Below are positions 15,323 to 23,466 of a stretch of DNA of 64,000 nucleotides, in pieces. The notes below the pieces were generated by a model. It saw nothing but the letters and a program-made list of their open reading frames with translations, was not told the DNA's origin and did not search any database. Source of the DNA: JAJZAM01 sp027391075 (GTDB lineage: Bacteria; Actinomycetota; Acidimicrobiia; Acidimicrobiales; Palsa-688); NCBI GenBank assembly GCA_027391075.1, contig DAHYHI010000102.1:1-64000 (forward strand). The letters run 5' to 3'. Both the position numbers and the translations under genes were made by a program. Every line of letters starts with the position of its first letter. Within the stretch, counting starts at the first letter, position 1.

Positions 15323-16905
15323 CAGGCGGCGGCCTGCTTCTAATGGCCCCTCTACGACTTGAGGCCAGGGCTGTTTCCCAGGGCGCCCCTGACGCTCGCG
15401 TCGTTAGGACCGGTGCCGGGCCGCTTCGATCGTGCCGCAGCGTCGCCGAGCTCACAGCTGAGGTACCCTATCCCGGGAATCGGCGGTTCCCTAACCCGCT
15501 CCAGGACTCTGACTCGCCTACGAGGCCTGGGGCATCCCAGTCCCCCGTCCGTGCGGTGGCCGTCGCCGGCCTCGCAGGCGGCCTGCGCGACGACCTCGAG
15601 CCAGGGACCGTAGTCGTAGCGAACCGGGTCATAGACGAAGCGGGCAACGTCGCTGCCCAGCTGAGCTCGGCAGCACTCTTGGCAGCCGAGCTCACCGCTC
15701 GCGGTCACAAGGCCGTCGTCGGCACCGTCATAAGCGCCAGGAATGTCGTGCAGGGTTCCCAGCGGCGTGCGGTACTTGCGTCACTTGGAGCGGTAGCTGT
15801 CGACACCGAGACAGCCTGGCTGCTGACCAACGAGTGGGGGCTTCCGTCGGTCGCGGTGAGAGTGATAGTCGACACTCCCGGAAGGGAACTGCGCTCCCTC
15901 GCCACTGTCACAAGCGGGATCAAGGCGCTCGGCGTGCTAAGCCGCGCAGCGCGCGTAATCGCCGAGTGGTCCGACTCGCTCGACGAGCGTGAGATCGTCC
16001 TGGCCAGCCCCCGGTCCTTCTGCGCCGGCGTCGACCGGGCGATCCAAACTGTGGAGAAGGCGATCGACAAGTTCGGCGCTCCTGTCTACGTCAGGCGTCA
16101 CATCGTCCACAACCGCCACGTGGTAGCCGACCTGGAGGCCCGTGGGGCGGTGTTCGTGCGTGACCTCGACGAGGTTCCCGACGGCGCCACCGTCATCTTC
16201 TCAGCTCACGGCGTCGCCCCTTCCGTGCGCCGCATAGCCGCAGATCGCGGTTTGAGCGTGGTGGATGCCACCTGTCCGCTGGTCTCCAAAGTCCATCACG
16301 AGGTCCGTCGTTTCGCCGCTCGGTCGATGCAGGTGGTGCTGATAGGCCACGCCGGGCACGACGAGACCGAGGGAACCCTCGGGGAAGCTCCGAACATCTC
16401 GCTCGTCGAGAACCCCGCTGACGTCGCCCGCTTAGAGGTCAGCGACCCCGAACGGTTGGCCTATGTCACCCAGACCACCTTGTCGCCTGACGACGTGGCT
16501 TCGGTCGTGGGAGAGCTGACACGCCGCTACCCGGGCGTGGTGGGCCCGGCGTCCGCCGATATCTGTTACGCAACGCAGAACCGCCAAGATGCTGTACGTA
16601 TGATCGCGCCTAAATGCTCCATGGTGATCGTCGTCGGCTCGCCTAGCTCCTCGAACGCAAACAGGCTGGTGGAGGTGGCTCGACGACACGGGTCGAAGGC
16701 TGTCCTGGTCGAAGACGAACGAGACCTTCGCTTCGAGCACGTTCGAGGGGCCTCAGTGCTAGGAGTGACCGCAGCGGCCTCTACACCGCCACACGTCGTC
16801 GACGCTGTCGTCGACGCCCTTCGTTCCTTCGGTCCGACGCATATCACCCAGGTTTCTACAGTCGCCGAGAATGCTTCGTTCTCTCTCCCAATGGAGGTCA
16901 GATAA
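15319..16905 (+). CDS. hpnG-ispH: Fusion: HpnG-like nucleosidase + IspH (HMBPP reductase)
   Basis: This 528-aa protein starts at GTG 15319 in a 4-bp overlap with shc. Residues about 75-210 resemble the nucleoside phosphorylase fold of HpnG, which removes adenine from adenosylhopane: VRAVAVAGLAGGLRDDL, GTVISARNVV and the VDTETAWLL active-site segment. Residues about 225-520 are a complete IspH, the 4Fe-4S enzyme that makes IPP and DMAPP. Its cluster cysteines are C235 (SFCAGVDRA), C319 (VDATCPLV) and C416 (DICYATQNRQ), and the catalytic Glu lies in HDETEGT. One polypeptide thus joins isoprenoid supply with a late hopanoid step. The first 70 residues are proline/arginine-rich and poorly conserved. 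Confidence 0.88.
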   Translation: MTGGGLLLMAPLRLEARAVSQGAPDARVVRTGAGPLRSCRSVAELTAEVPYPGNRRFPNPLQDSDSPTRPGASQSPVRAVAVAGLAGGLRDDLEPGTVVVANRVIDEAGNVAAQLSSAALLAAELTARGHKAVVGTVISARNVVQGSQRRAVLASLGAVAVDTETAWLLTNEWGLPSVAVRVIVDTPGRELRSLATVTSGIKALGVLSRAARVIAEWSDSLDEREIVLASPRSFCAGVDRAIQTVEKAIDKFGAPVYVRRHIVHNRHVVADLEARGAVFVRDLDEVPDGATVIFSAHGVAPSVRRIAADRGLSVVDATCPLVSKVHHEVRRFAARSMQVVLIGHAGHDETEGTLGEAPNISLVENPADVARLEVSDPERLAYVTQTTLSPDDVASVVGELTRRYPGVVGPASADICYATQNRQDAVRMIAPKCSMVIVVGSPSSSNANRLVEVARRHGSKAVLVEDERDLRFEHVRGASVLGVTAAASTPPHVVDAVVDALRSFGPTHITQVSTVAENASFSLPMEVR

Positions 16906-17910
16906 GTGGGAGTACCCCTACGCCAGAGCCTGAAGATAGGCGCCTACCTTGCCCGCCAGAAGCTCGCTGGAAGGAAGAAGTTCCCTTTGATAGTCGAGCT
17001 CGAACCCCTCTTCGCGTGCAACTTGTCCTGCAACGGTTGCGGCAAGATCCAGTACCCAACGGAGATCCTCCGCAAACGCCTGTCGGTCGAAGCGGCAGTC
17101 GCCGCTATCGAAGAGTGCGGCGCGCCTATGGTCTCGATAGCTGGCGGTGAACCGCTGTTGCACCCCGAGATCGACAAGATGACGCAAGCTCTGCTCGACC
17201 GGGGCCGTTACGTCTACTTGTGCACGAACGCTCTGCTTTTGGAACGCAAGCTCGACCGTTTCAGCCCGGATCACCGTTTTAGCTGGGTTGTGCACATCGA
17301 CGGTCTGAGAGAACGTCACGACGAGTCGGTCAGCAGGGAAGGGACCTTCGACAAGGCGGTTGACGCAATAGCGTTGGCGAAGGAGCGCGGGTTCAAGGTG
17401 ACGACCAACACGACTTTTTTCTCGACAGACTCCCCCAAGACGATCCGGGAGGTCCTCGACTTCTTGAACGACGATCTCGGCGTGGACCAGATGATGATTT
17501 CGCCTGGATACGCCTATGAGAAGGCCCCCGATCAGGTCCACTTTTTGAGCACCCGAACCTCCCAGGAGATCTTCGCGGAGGCGTTCGGCGATGGACGGCG
17601 CAAAAAGTGGCGCCTGAATCACAGTCCGCTCTTCTTGGACTTCTTGGAGGGCAAGGCCGACTTCCAGTGTACGCCGTGGGGCATACCGAGCTACTCGGTC
17701 TTCGGTTGGCAGCGTCCCTGCTACTTGATGGCCGACGGTTACACCGAAACCTACAAGGAGCTCGTTGACACCACCGACTGGGACCGCTACGGCAGGGGCC
17801 GAGACCCGAGGTGCGAGAACTGCATGGCTCACTGCGGCTACGAGCCGAGCGCCGTTCTGGCTACGACCAAGTCGCTTCGCCAGTCGATCCGTGCAGCGGT
17901 GGGTTCCTGA
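16906..17910 (+). CDS. hpnH: Adenosylhopane synthase HpnH (radical SAM)
   Basis: This 334-aa B12-independent radical SAM enzyme adds 5'-deoxyadenosyl to diploptene, giving adenosylhopane, the precursor of all side-chain-extended hopanoids. The cluster motif CNLSCNGC is at residues 38-45, and IAGGEPLLHPEI follows. A C-terminal Cys-rich segment (CENCMAHCGYEPSA) is typical of HpnH. The GTG start directly follows the TAA of the fusion gene; GGAGG in the preceding codons serves as ribosome binding site. The product is the substrate of the HpnG domain encoded just upstream. Confidence 0.94.
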   Translation: MGVPLRQSLKIGAYLARQKLAGRKKFPLIVELEPLFACNLSCNGCGKIQYPTEILRKRLSVEAAVAAIEECGAPMVSIAGGEPLLHPEIDKMTQALLDRGRYVYLCTNALLLERKLDRFSPDHRFSWVVHIDGLRERHDESVSREGTFDKAVDAIALAKERGFKVTTNTTFFSTDSPKTIREVLDFLNDDLGVDQMMISPGYAYEKAPDQVHFLSTRTSQEIFAEAFGDGRRKKWRLNHSPLFLDFLEGKADFQCTPWGIPSYSVFGWQRPCYLMADGYTETYKELVDTTDWDRYGRGRDPRCENCMAHCGYEPSAVLATTKSLRQSIRAAVGS

Positions 17911-19295
17911 TGGGTTTCGACCTCGCCGACCTCCTCAAGTCTCGGGTGGGCGAAGGGCCGCAGCTTTGGTCGCGCTACTTGAACCCACAGACGTCGAGAG
18001 TTCTGCACTCGGTCGGACTCGACCGTCAGTGGCTCAGGGCGCAAGGCCCCTACCTTTGGGACGACCGAGGGGAATGCTACCTCGACTGGCTGGCAGGATT
18101 CGGCGTGTTCGGACTGGGACGCAACCACCCGGTGGTCGCCCGGGCGTTGCATCAGGTCCTCGACGCGGAGCTCGCCGACATGGTCAAGATGGATACGCCG
18201 CTGCTGGCTGGACTCCTTGGCGAGGCGCTGGTAGCAAAAGTCCCTCACCTTGACAGGGTTTACCTGTGCAACAGCGGGACCGAGGCGGTGGAGGCAGCGC
18301 TCAAATTCGCTCGGTACTACACCGGCCGGCCTCGTGTCCTTTACTGCGGGCACGCCTACCACGGTTTAACAGCGGGCTCCTTGTCGGTCAACGGCGGAAA
18401 GTCCTTCAAGGCCGGTTTCGGTCCGCTGCTGCCCGCCACGGAGATCCCCTTCGGAGATATCGCTGCCTTGGAGAAAGCCACCTCAAGGGGTGACGTCGCC
18501 GCGCTGATCGTAGAACCCGTCCAAGGCAAGGGGGTCCAGGTAGCGCCGCCAGGCTATCTTGCGGCCGCCGCCGGGGTCATGCACGCTAATAGGGCGCTGC
18601 TCATATGCGACGAGGTACAGGCGGGAATGGGACGGACCGGGCGGATGTTCAGCTTTGAACACGACGCTGTCGAGCCCGACATAATTACGGTGGCCAAGAC
18701 GCTGTCTGGGGGTTACGTTCCTGTCGCGGCGACTATGACGCGCGAGGATATCTTCGGTTCTGTCTATTCGTCCATGACGAGAGTGCTCGTGCACGACACC
18801 ACCTACAGCCACAACAACATGGCGGCGGCGGCCGGTCTCGCTGCTCTTAGCGTGATCGACGACGAAGGGTTGTTGGCTAACGCTGCAGCACGCGGGCACG
18901 AACTCCGCTGTTCGCTGGAACGCAGCGCTTCACGCTTCGACTTCATCAAAGATGTGAGAGGACGCGGCCTCATGGTCGGGATCGAGTTCGGCTCTCCTAG
19001 CTCGCTGCGCCTCAAAGGCCGTTATAGTCCTCTCAGCGCGCTCCGCAAGGGCCTGTTCACCCAGATGGTCGTCTGCAAGCTCTTCAGTGAGCATCGGGTG
19101 CTCACCCAGACCGCTGCAGACCACATGGACGTCCTCAAGCTCCTACCTCCGTTGGCGACTACGTCAGAGGACATACGGTGGTTCATGTCCGGCTTCGAGG
19201 CAGTCATGGACGAGATTCAGGCGAGCAGCCGACCCGTCTGGCAGTTCGCCAGGGGGCTTGCCTCGCGTTCCCTGGCGAGAAGTTCGCCGGGCTAG
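17910..19295 (+). CDS. hpnO: Hopanoid aminotransferase HpnO-like
   Basis: This 461-aa class-III PLP aminotransferase starts at ATG 17910, overlapping the hpnH stop by one base (TGATG). It shows LCNSGTEAVEAALKFAR for phosphate binding, LLICDEVQAGMGRTG with the PLP Asp, and the Schiff-base Lys in VAKTLSGGYVPV. In hopanoid clusters this enzyme converts the ribosyl-hopane aldehyde to aminobacteriohopanetriol. The operon position makes that role likely, though the family is broad. It is the last gene of the operon; a weak GCCGAC/GTCGGC hairpin (19295-19315) follows. Confidence 0.88.
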   Translation: MGFDLADLLKSRVGEGPQLWSRYLNPQTSRVLHSVGLDRQWLRAQGPYLWDDRGECYLDWLAGFGVFGLGRNHPVVARALHQVLDAELADMVKMDTPLLAGLLGEALVAKVPHLDRVYLCNSGTEAVEAALKFARYYTGRPRVLYCGHAYHGLTAGSLSVNGGKSFKAGFGPLLPATEIPFGDIAALEKATSRGDVAALIVEPVQGKGVQVAPPGYLAAAAGVMHANRALLICDEVQAGMGRTGRMFSFEHDAVEPDIITVAKTLSGGYVPVAATMTREDIFGSVYSSMTRVLVHDTTYSHNNMAAAAGLAALSVIDDEGLLANAAARGHELRCSLERSASRFDFIKDVRGRGLMVGIEFGSPSSLRLKGRYSPLSALRKGLFTQMVVCKLFSEHRVLTQTAADHMDVLKLLPPLATTSEDIRWFMSGFEAVMDEIQASSRPVWQFARGLASRSLARSSPG

Positions 19296-19363
19296 CCGAC
19301 CCCGACCCTGTCGGCGGCGGTATGGGACCTGGGATAAGCAGGTCGTAGACTCCCGAATGGCCC

Positions 19364-19376
19364 TACAATAGATAAT
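19364..19376 (+). promoter_or_regulatory. Overlapping -10 boxes upstream of infA
   Basis: TACAAT (19364-19369) and GATAAT (19371-19376) are two good -10 hexamers in the short gap before infA. No convincing -35 box is seen. Transcription would start about 40-50 bases before the proposed infA start. Confidence 0.45.
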
Positions 19377-19426
19377 GGCAACACTTGGACTGCACGAGAA
19401 TGCACGTCCCTACGAGAGGAAGCAAG

Positions 19427-19651
19427 CTGGCACAAGGTAAAGAAGACGCGATCGTGCTCGAAGGCACGGTGAGCGAGGCCCTGAAGAACGCCATGTTCAA
19501 AGTGGCCCTGACCAACGGGCACGAGGTTCTGGCGCACAACTCCGGCAAGATGAGAATGAACCGGATCAGGGTCCTACCTGGAGACAAGGTCCAAGTCGAG
19601 ATCAGCCCTTACGATCTGACCCGAGGCCGCATCACCTACCGCTACCGCTAG
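19427..19651 (+). CDS. infA: Translation initiation factor IF-1
   Basis: This is a 74-aa OB-fold protein that sits in the ribosomal A site during initiation. Hallmarks are VLEGTVSEALKNAMFKVAL, VLAHNSGKMRMNRIRVLPGD and the C-terminal DLTRGRITYRYR. Alignment with usual IF-1 starts (MAKKD...) places the start at CTG 19427 (LAQGKEDA), with GAGAGGA seven bases upstream. The alternative ATG 19400 adds nine unusual residues and has no good ribosome binding site. A CTG start would be rare and could limit expression. The stop overlaps that of the opposite-strand gene by CTAG. Confidence 0.93.
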   Translation: MAQGKEDAIVLEGTVSEALKNAMFKVALTNGHEVLAHNSGKMRMNRIRVLPGDKVQVEISPYDLTRGRITYRYR

Positions 19652-19917
19652 TCCTCTTCGGACTCCGTAGCGAGGATCCCGTTCGCAGCTGACAAGGCGG
19701 TCGCAGCTTTGACGGCCTCCTCGTACACCGCGCTCAAATGCCCCAGTGATACCGCCGGGTCGACGCCTATGGGAGGGGGGCCGAGGGAACGCACTACCAC
19801 GGCGGGGTCCTTCGCCGGCCGAATAGGTTGTACCTCGTCGGGAGCCTGATAGCCTGCCCCCCAGAACCTTATCTCGGCTTGGCGGCGGGCTGCGGCGGGC
19901 CTGCGACGCTTACTCAC
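19648..19917 (-). CDS. Small basic protein coupled to SNF2 helicase
   Basis: This 89-aa protein is not recognised. The first 15 residues are very basic (SKRRRPAAARRQAE), followed by a WGAGYQ segment, a proline-rich middle and an alanine-rich C-terminal helix (AVYEEAVKAATALSAAN) ending in acidic residues. It overlaps the stop of the large SNF2 gene by 4 bp (ATGA), so the two are co-translated. This suggests a partner or accessory subunit of the helicase. In other actinobacteria a zinc-finger protein often sits in this position, but there is no zinc motif here. Confidence 0.65.
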   Translation of the reverse strand: MSKRRRPAAARRQAEIRFWGAGYQAPDEVQPIRPAKDPAVVVRSLGPPPIGVDPAVSLGHLSAVYEEAVKAATALSAANGILATESEED

Positions 19918-22900
19918 GCTGCGAACTCCTCGCCGCCAGCCGCTGCGAGCTGCTCCTCCTCCACTAGGTCCTCCTCACGCAGGCCGAGGGCTACCCTCAA
20001 CTGGTCTACTTCGAGGTCTCCGAGACTGCTCCTTGCGGGCAGAACCATCCCGGCGATCCGACGTTTGCCGGCGACAATCTCCTCTACCCGCTCGTCAACT
20101 GTCCCCGGGCACACCAGACGGTGGCACATGACGGTCCCCTGCTGGCCGATCCGCCAAGCGCGGTCACGGGCTTGGTCTTCGACCGCTGGGTTCCACCACC
20201 GGTCGTAGAGGACGACGTGACGGGCTGCGGTCAGGTTCAGACCAGAGCCGCCGGCTTTGATGGACAGTACGAGGGCGCCGGGACCGGACCCGGACTGGAA
20301 CTGGGAGACCAGCTCGTCTCGGGCCGAGCGCGACAGGCCGCCGTGATAGCAACCAACGTCGAGCCCGCTGCGTCTGCTCAGGTGACCGGCGAGACGCTCT
20401 CCCCAACGGGCGAAGTGGGTGAAAACCAAGAGCCGCTCCCCCGCCGCAACGACGTCGTCGAAGATCTCTTCTAGACGTGTGAGCTTACCCGAGCGGCTGT
20501 CGAGGACCCCGATCTCGTCCTGGTCGCCGAGGTAGGCGGCCGGGTGGTCGCATATCTGCTTGAGAGCTGTAATCGCCGCAAGCACTTGACCTTTGCGTTT
20601 GTTGGCGTCGCCCTCCAGGTCTCCTTTAACGAGCCGGTCAACGACGGCCTGGTACAGACCGATTTGCTCGGCGGTCATGGCGCAATGGTCGAGTCTGTCA
20701 ACCTTGTCGGGGAGTTCGGCGGCGATCTCCGGCTCGTTCTTGGTCCGCCGGAAGATCAGCAGGCCATTAAGAGCCCGCAGTGCCGATTCCTGAGCGGACC
20801 TGCTCGAAGCTTGCGCACCGCCGGCTCCCGCCGTCGCCGGCACCGTACGCGAGAGGCTCTCGATAAAAGACGAGCGGCCACCGACCAGACCCGGATTGGT
20901 CCAGTCGAGGATCGCCCACAAGTCGCCGAGGCCGTTCTCCACTGGCGTCCCCGTGAGAGCCAGCTTGTTGTGTGCGCGAAGACGCCTCAGTTCGCGCGCT
21001 GTCTCGTTGGTGTGGTTCTTGATCACCTGGGCCTCGTCGACCACAACCCTCCGCCAAGAAATCGCCGACAACGCCTCAATGTCGCGTACCGCAGTGGCGT
21101 AGGTCGTCAGCACCACGTCGTGGCCGTGGGCAAGTTTGGCTATCGCGACCCCCTCGGCGCGGCGCGGCCCGTGGTGCAGCACAACTCTAAGCCTCGGCGT
21201 GAAGCGGCGCGCCTCGGCGTGCCAGTTACCTAGAACCGCCGGCGGGCATATCACCAAAGACGGGCCGTGACCGACGTCGGAGATCATGTGAGCGAGAACC
21301 GTCGGGGTCTTGCCGAGCCCCATGTCCATGGCCAAGCAACCTCCTAGGCCGGACCTGTCCAAGAACCCGAGCCAACCGCCCGCTTCGGCCTGGTAGCTGC
21401 GAAGCTGACCTGCGAAGCCGTCCGGGGTGTCGATAGGTGCCGGCGGGTGGGTGGTGGCACCCCGCAGGAGCTCCGCCGCCCAGCCGGTCCCGTCGACTCG
21501 GACAGGGCCTGCAAGGCTGAGGCCTTCGATCCCCACCGCGTGGCGGATCATCTCCGCCCCCGACATCTGCGTGATCGATGCCCGCTCCGCAAGGGCGGCG
21601 CTTGCTGCCGCGAGGTCGTCTCGGTCCAGGTGAACCCAGCGACCCCGCACCTTCACCAGCGGCGAGGCTTCTTTGGCCAACCGGGCGATCTCAGCGGCGC
21701 TGAGCTCCAAGTCACCGAAGAGCACGCTCCAGCGAACGTTAGCCAGTTGGCTTATCCCCACCTGCGACTGGCCGTCGAGAGCCTCCGCGAAAAGGCGTAG
21801 CTGAGGGTTGGGTCGACGCTTGGACACGAGAGGCAGCATCACCTCGAAACCCGCGTCCACCAGCGCCGGACCAGTCTCGAACATCAGGTCCGCTGCCTCG
21901 TCGGTGTCAAGGAGCACCTGACCCCTCCGTGTGGTCGGGCGCTTGAGCGCAGGAACAAGGCGTTCCAATCTCCGCATCTGCGCCTCCAGCTGGTGCGACT
22001 TCGCCCCCGAAGAAATGACCATCGCCGGCTCTACAGCCATCGGACGCTTGTCGACGCCTGTAGCCTCGACGGTGAGCAGCCACCCGCCGTCCTCCGCCGG
22101 CGGGTCGAGCCGAACTACGAGACCCACCCTCACACCAGTGGTTACCGCAGACGCCCAGCGCTTAAGGTCTTCGATACTGCGGGACGCCGGCTCCGGCTCT
22201 GCGGCGAAAGGCTTCCCGTCGAGACCGTAGAGGAATGCTTCTCCCACCTCCGGACGCGTCGACGCGACAGGAGACGCAGCAGGGCTCTCAAGTCGCGACG
22301 CCCCAGCTCGTGCCACGGCGTCCACGACAGCGGACAGGACCGACCTCGTCACAGCGTCCGGTGCGGTAGCGGGCTGTAGAGCAGCGACCGTACCCGGCAT
22401 CCGTGTCACAAGGTCGTGGAGTCTCTCGCGCGATACCAGCGCCGGAAACCACCGGACCCTGAATCGACCGGGCCCCGGCCTGGACGGCGTCTGTGACTGA
22501 GACGTCGGGCGAAGCAGTGGCACCACGTGACCCTTGACGACGAGCTCGGTACCCCAGACTGCTACCTCACCGAGCCACCGCAGGCTTGGCCCGACGCCGT
22601 CGCCTCCCCTGCCAGCGGCGATGCCCACCAACCATCCGAGGGTCTGTGCCAGAGAGGCCGACCGGGCGACTGTCTCGGCGACGAATGTGTGACTAAGCGA
22701 CGCGTGAGATTCCCAAGGTATGGTCGAACCCTCGGCTGCTTCGAGCAAGCGGTCCAGGTCCTCTGTCCCACACACACAGCCGGGTCCACCGGCCCAGACG
22801 ACCACGCGGCCCTCTCCCCACGACACCTGAAGTTTGGGTACCCCAACTTCTAACGCCGGCTCGGGGGCGGCTTGCTCCGAGGTCCGCTCAGGACGTGCCT

Positions 22901-23213
22901 GCTCCTCCTGAGCGGACGCGTCCTCGCCAGACGGAGCGGGGCCAACCTTGCTTTGCGAGAGTTGGCCCGCAGAAGTGGGGGGGACTATCGGGTCGCCGCC
23001 GGCTCGCGCCAGCGCCTCGGCGAGCCTGGCACGCTCCGAATTGAGGTCAGCAAGGACCATTACCCTCAGGTCACCGTCCAAGCTCGAAGAGCTCGCAACA
23101 GCCGAGTCAGTCTCGTGGATGAGGCGCCGCAGCGTGGCTATCCATGCAAGGTGCTCTCTAGCCAGCAGCTCCACGTCTTGCTGAGATGCCCATCCTCCGG
23201 CCTCGGCCAGCAC
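19914..23213 (-). CDS. SNF2-family DNA helicase/ATPase with SNF2-associated domain
   Basis: This 1099-aa protein starts at GTG 23213, with AGAGG upstream. The first roughly 450 residues have no domain that I can name. About 450-590 resembles the bacterial SNF2-associated domain (LANVRWSVLFGDLELSAAEI). The motor has Walker A in MDMGLGKTPTVLAH, a DEAQ box in VVVDEAQVIKNH and LALTGTPVENGLGDLW. Its helicase C-lobe shows VFTHFARWGERLAGHL, LSIKAGGSGLNLTAA and DRAWRIGQQGTVMCHRL. Such proteins remodel protein-DNA complexes and are often found in repair or defence contexts; nothing here tells which. It is co-translated with a small basic protein. Confidence 0.88.
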   Translation of the reverse strand: MLAEAGGWASQQDVELLAREHLAWIATLRRLIHETDSAVASSSSLDGDLRVMVLADLNSERARLAEALARAGGDPIVPPTSAGQLSQSKVGPAPSGEDASAQEEQARPERTSEQAAPEPALEVGVPKLQVSWGEGRVVVWAGGPGCVCGTEDLDRLLEAAEGSTIPWESHASLSHTFVAETVARSASLAQTLGWLVGIAAGRGGDGVGPSLRWLGEVAVWGTELVVKGHVVPLLRPTSQSQTPSRPGPGRFRVRWFPALVSRERLHDLVTRMPGTVAALQPATAPDAVTRSVLSAVVDAVARAGASRLESPAASPVASTRPEVGEAFLYGLDGKPFAAEPEPASRSIEDLKRWASAVTTGVRVGLVVRLDPPAEDGGWLLTVEATGVDKRPMAVEPAMVISSGAKSHQLEAQMRRLERLVPALKRPTTRRGQVLLDTDEAADLMFETGPALVDAGFEVMLPLVSKRRPNPQLRLFAEALDGQSQVGISQLANVRWSVLFGDLELSAAEIARLAKEASPLVKVRGRWVHLDRDDLAAASAALAERASITQMSGAEMIRHAVGIEGLSLAGPVRVDGTGWAAELLRGATTHPPAPIDTPDGFAGQLRSYQAEAGGWLGFLDRSGLGGCLAMDMGLGKTPTVLAHMISDVGHGPSLVICPPAVLGNWHAEARRFTPRLRVVLHHGPRRAEGVAIAKLAHGHDVVLTTYATAVRDIEALSAISWRRVVVDEAQVIKNHTNETARELRRLRAHNKLALTGTPVENGLGDLWAILDWTNPGLVGGRSSFIESLSRTVPATAGAGGAQASSRSAQESALRALNGLLIFRRTKNEPEIAAELPDKVDRLDHCAMTAEQIGLYQAVVDRLVKGDLEGDANKRKGQVLAAITALKQICDHPAAYLGDQDEIGVLDSRSGKLTRLEEIFDDVVAAGERLLVFTHFARWGERLAGHLSRRSGLDVGCYHGGLSRSARDELVSQFQSGSGPGALVLSIKAGGSGLNLTAARHVVLYDRWWNPAVEDQARDRAWRIGQQGTVMCHRLVCPGTVDERVEEIVAGKRRIAGMVLPARSSLGDLEVDQLRVALGLREEDLVEEEQLAAAGGEEFAA

Positions 23214-23466
23214 CGCTGCCTCTAAGGTGATCTGCTCCAGCGTCTTGTCTCCACTCTTGTAGCTACGACAACTAGCCCGTTGCGTTCGCCGCTCTGGGTG
23301 TCATTCCTGCGGCCACCTATTCCCCCGAAAAGGCTGAGGCGAAAGGGCCATACCAGCACATCTCGGACTTACCACTGCGGTTTCAGGCTGCTCTACGACT
23401 GCGCTCCCTTCCGCCTATTCCATAATAGCGTGTGTTCGCCACCTTGGAACCTCTATCCTCGAAGCG
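23214..23466. other. Divergent intergenic region, SNF2 / aldehyde dehydrogenase
   Basis: These 253 bases hold no gene. They contain TTGTAGCTACGACAA, an imperfect dyad near 23255-23269, and CTATT-CCAT-AATAG at 23415-23428. The last part carries the -10 box of the aldehyde dehydrogenase gene. Confidence 0.4.
23454..23459 (+). promoter_or_regulatory. Leaderless -10 box, aldehyde dehydrogenase
   Basis: TATCCT ends 7 bases before ATG 23467, and there is no ribosome binding site, consistent with a leaderless mRNA. Confidence 0.5.

Noticed and set aside
19295..19315. GCCGAC/GTCGGC hairpin as terminator of the hopanoid operon
   Set aside because: The stem is only 6 bp with a 9-base loop and no T-run; too weak to list as a terminator.
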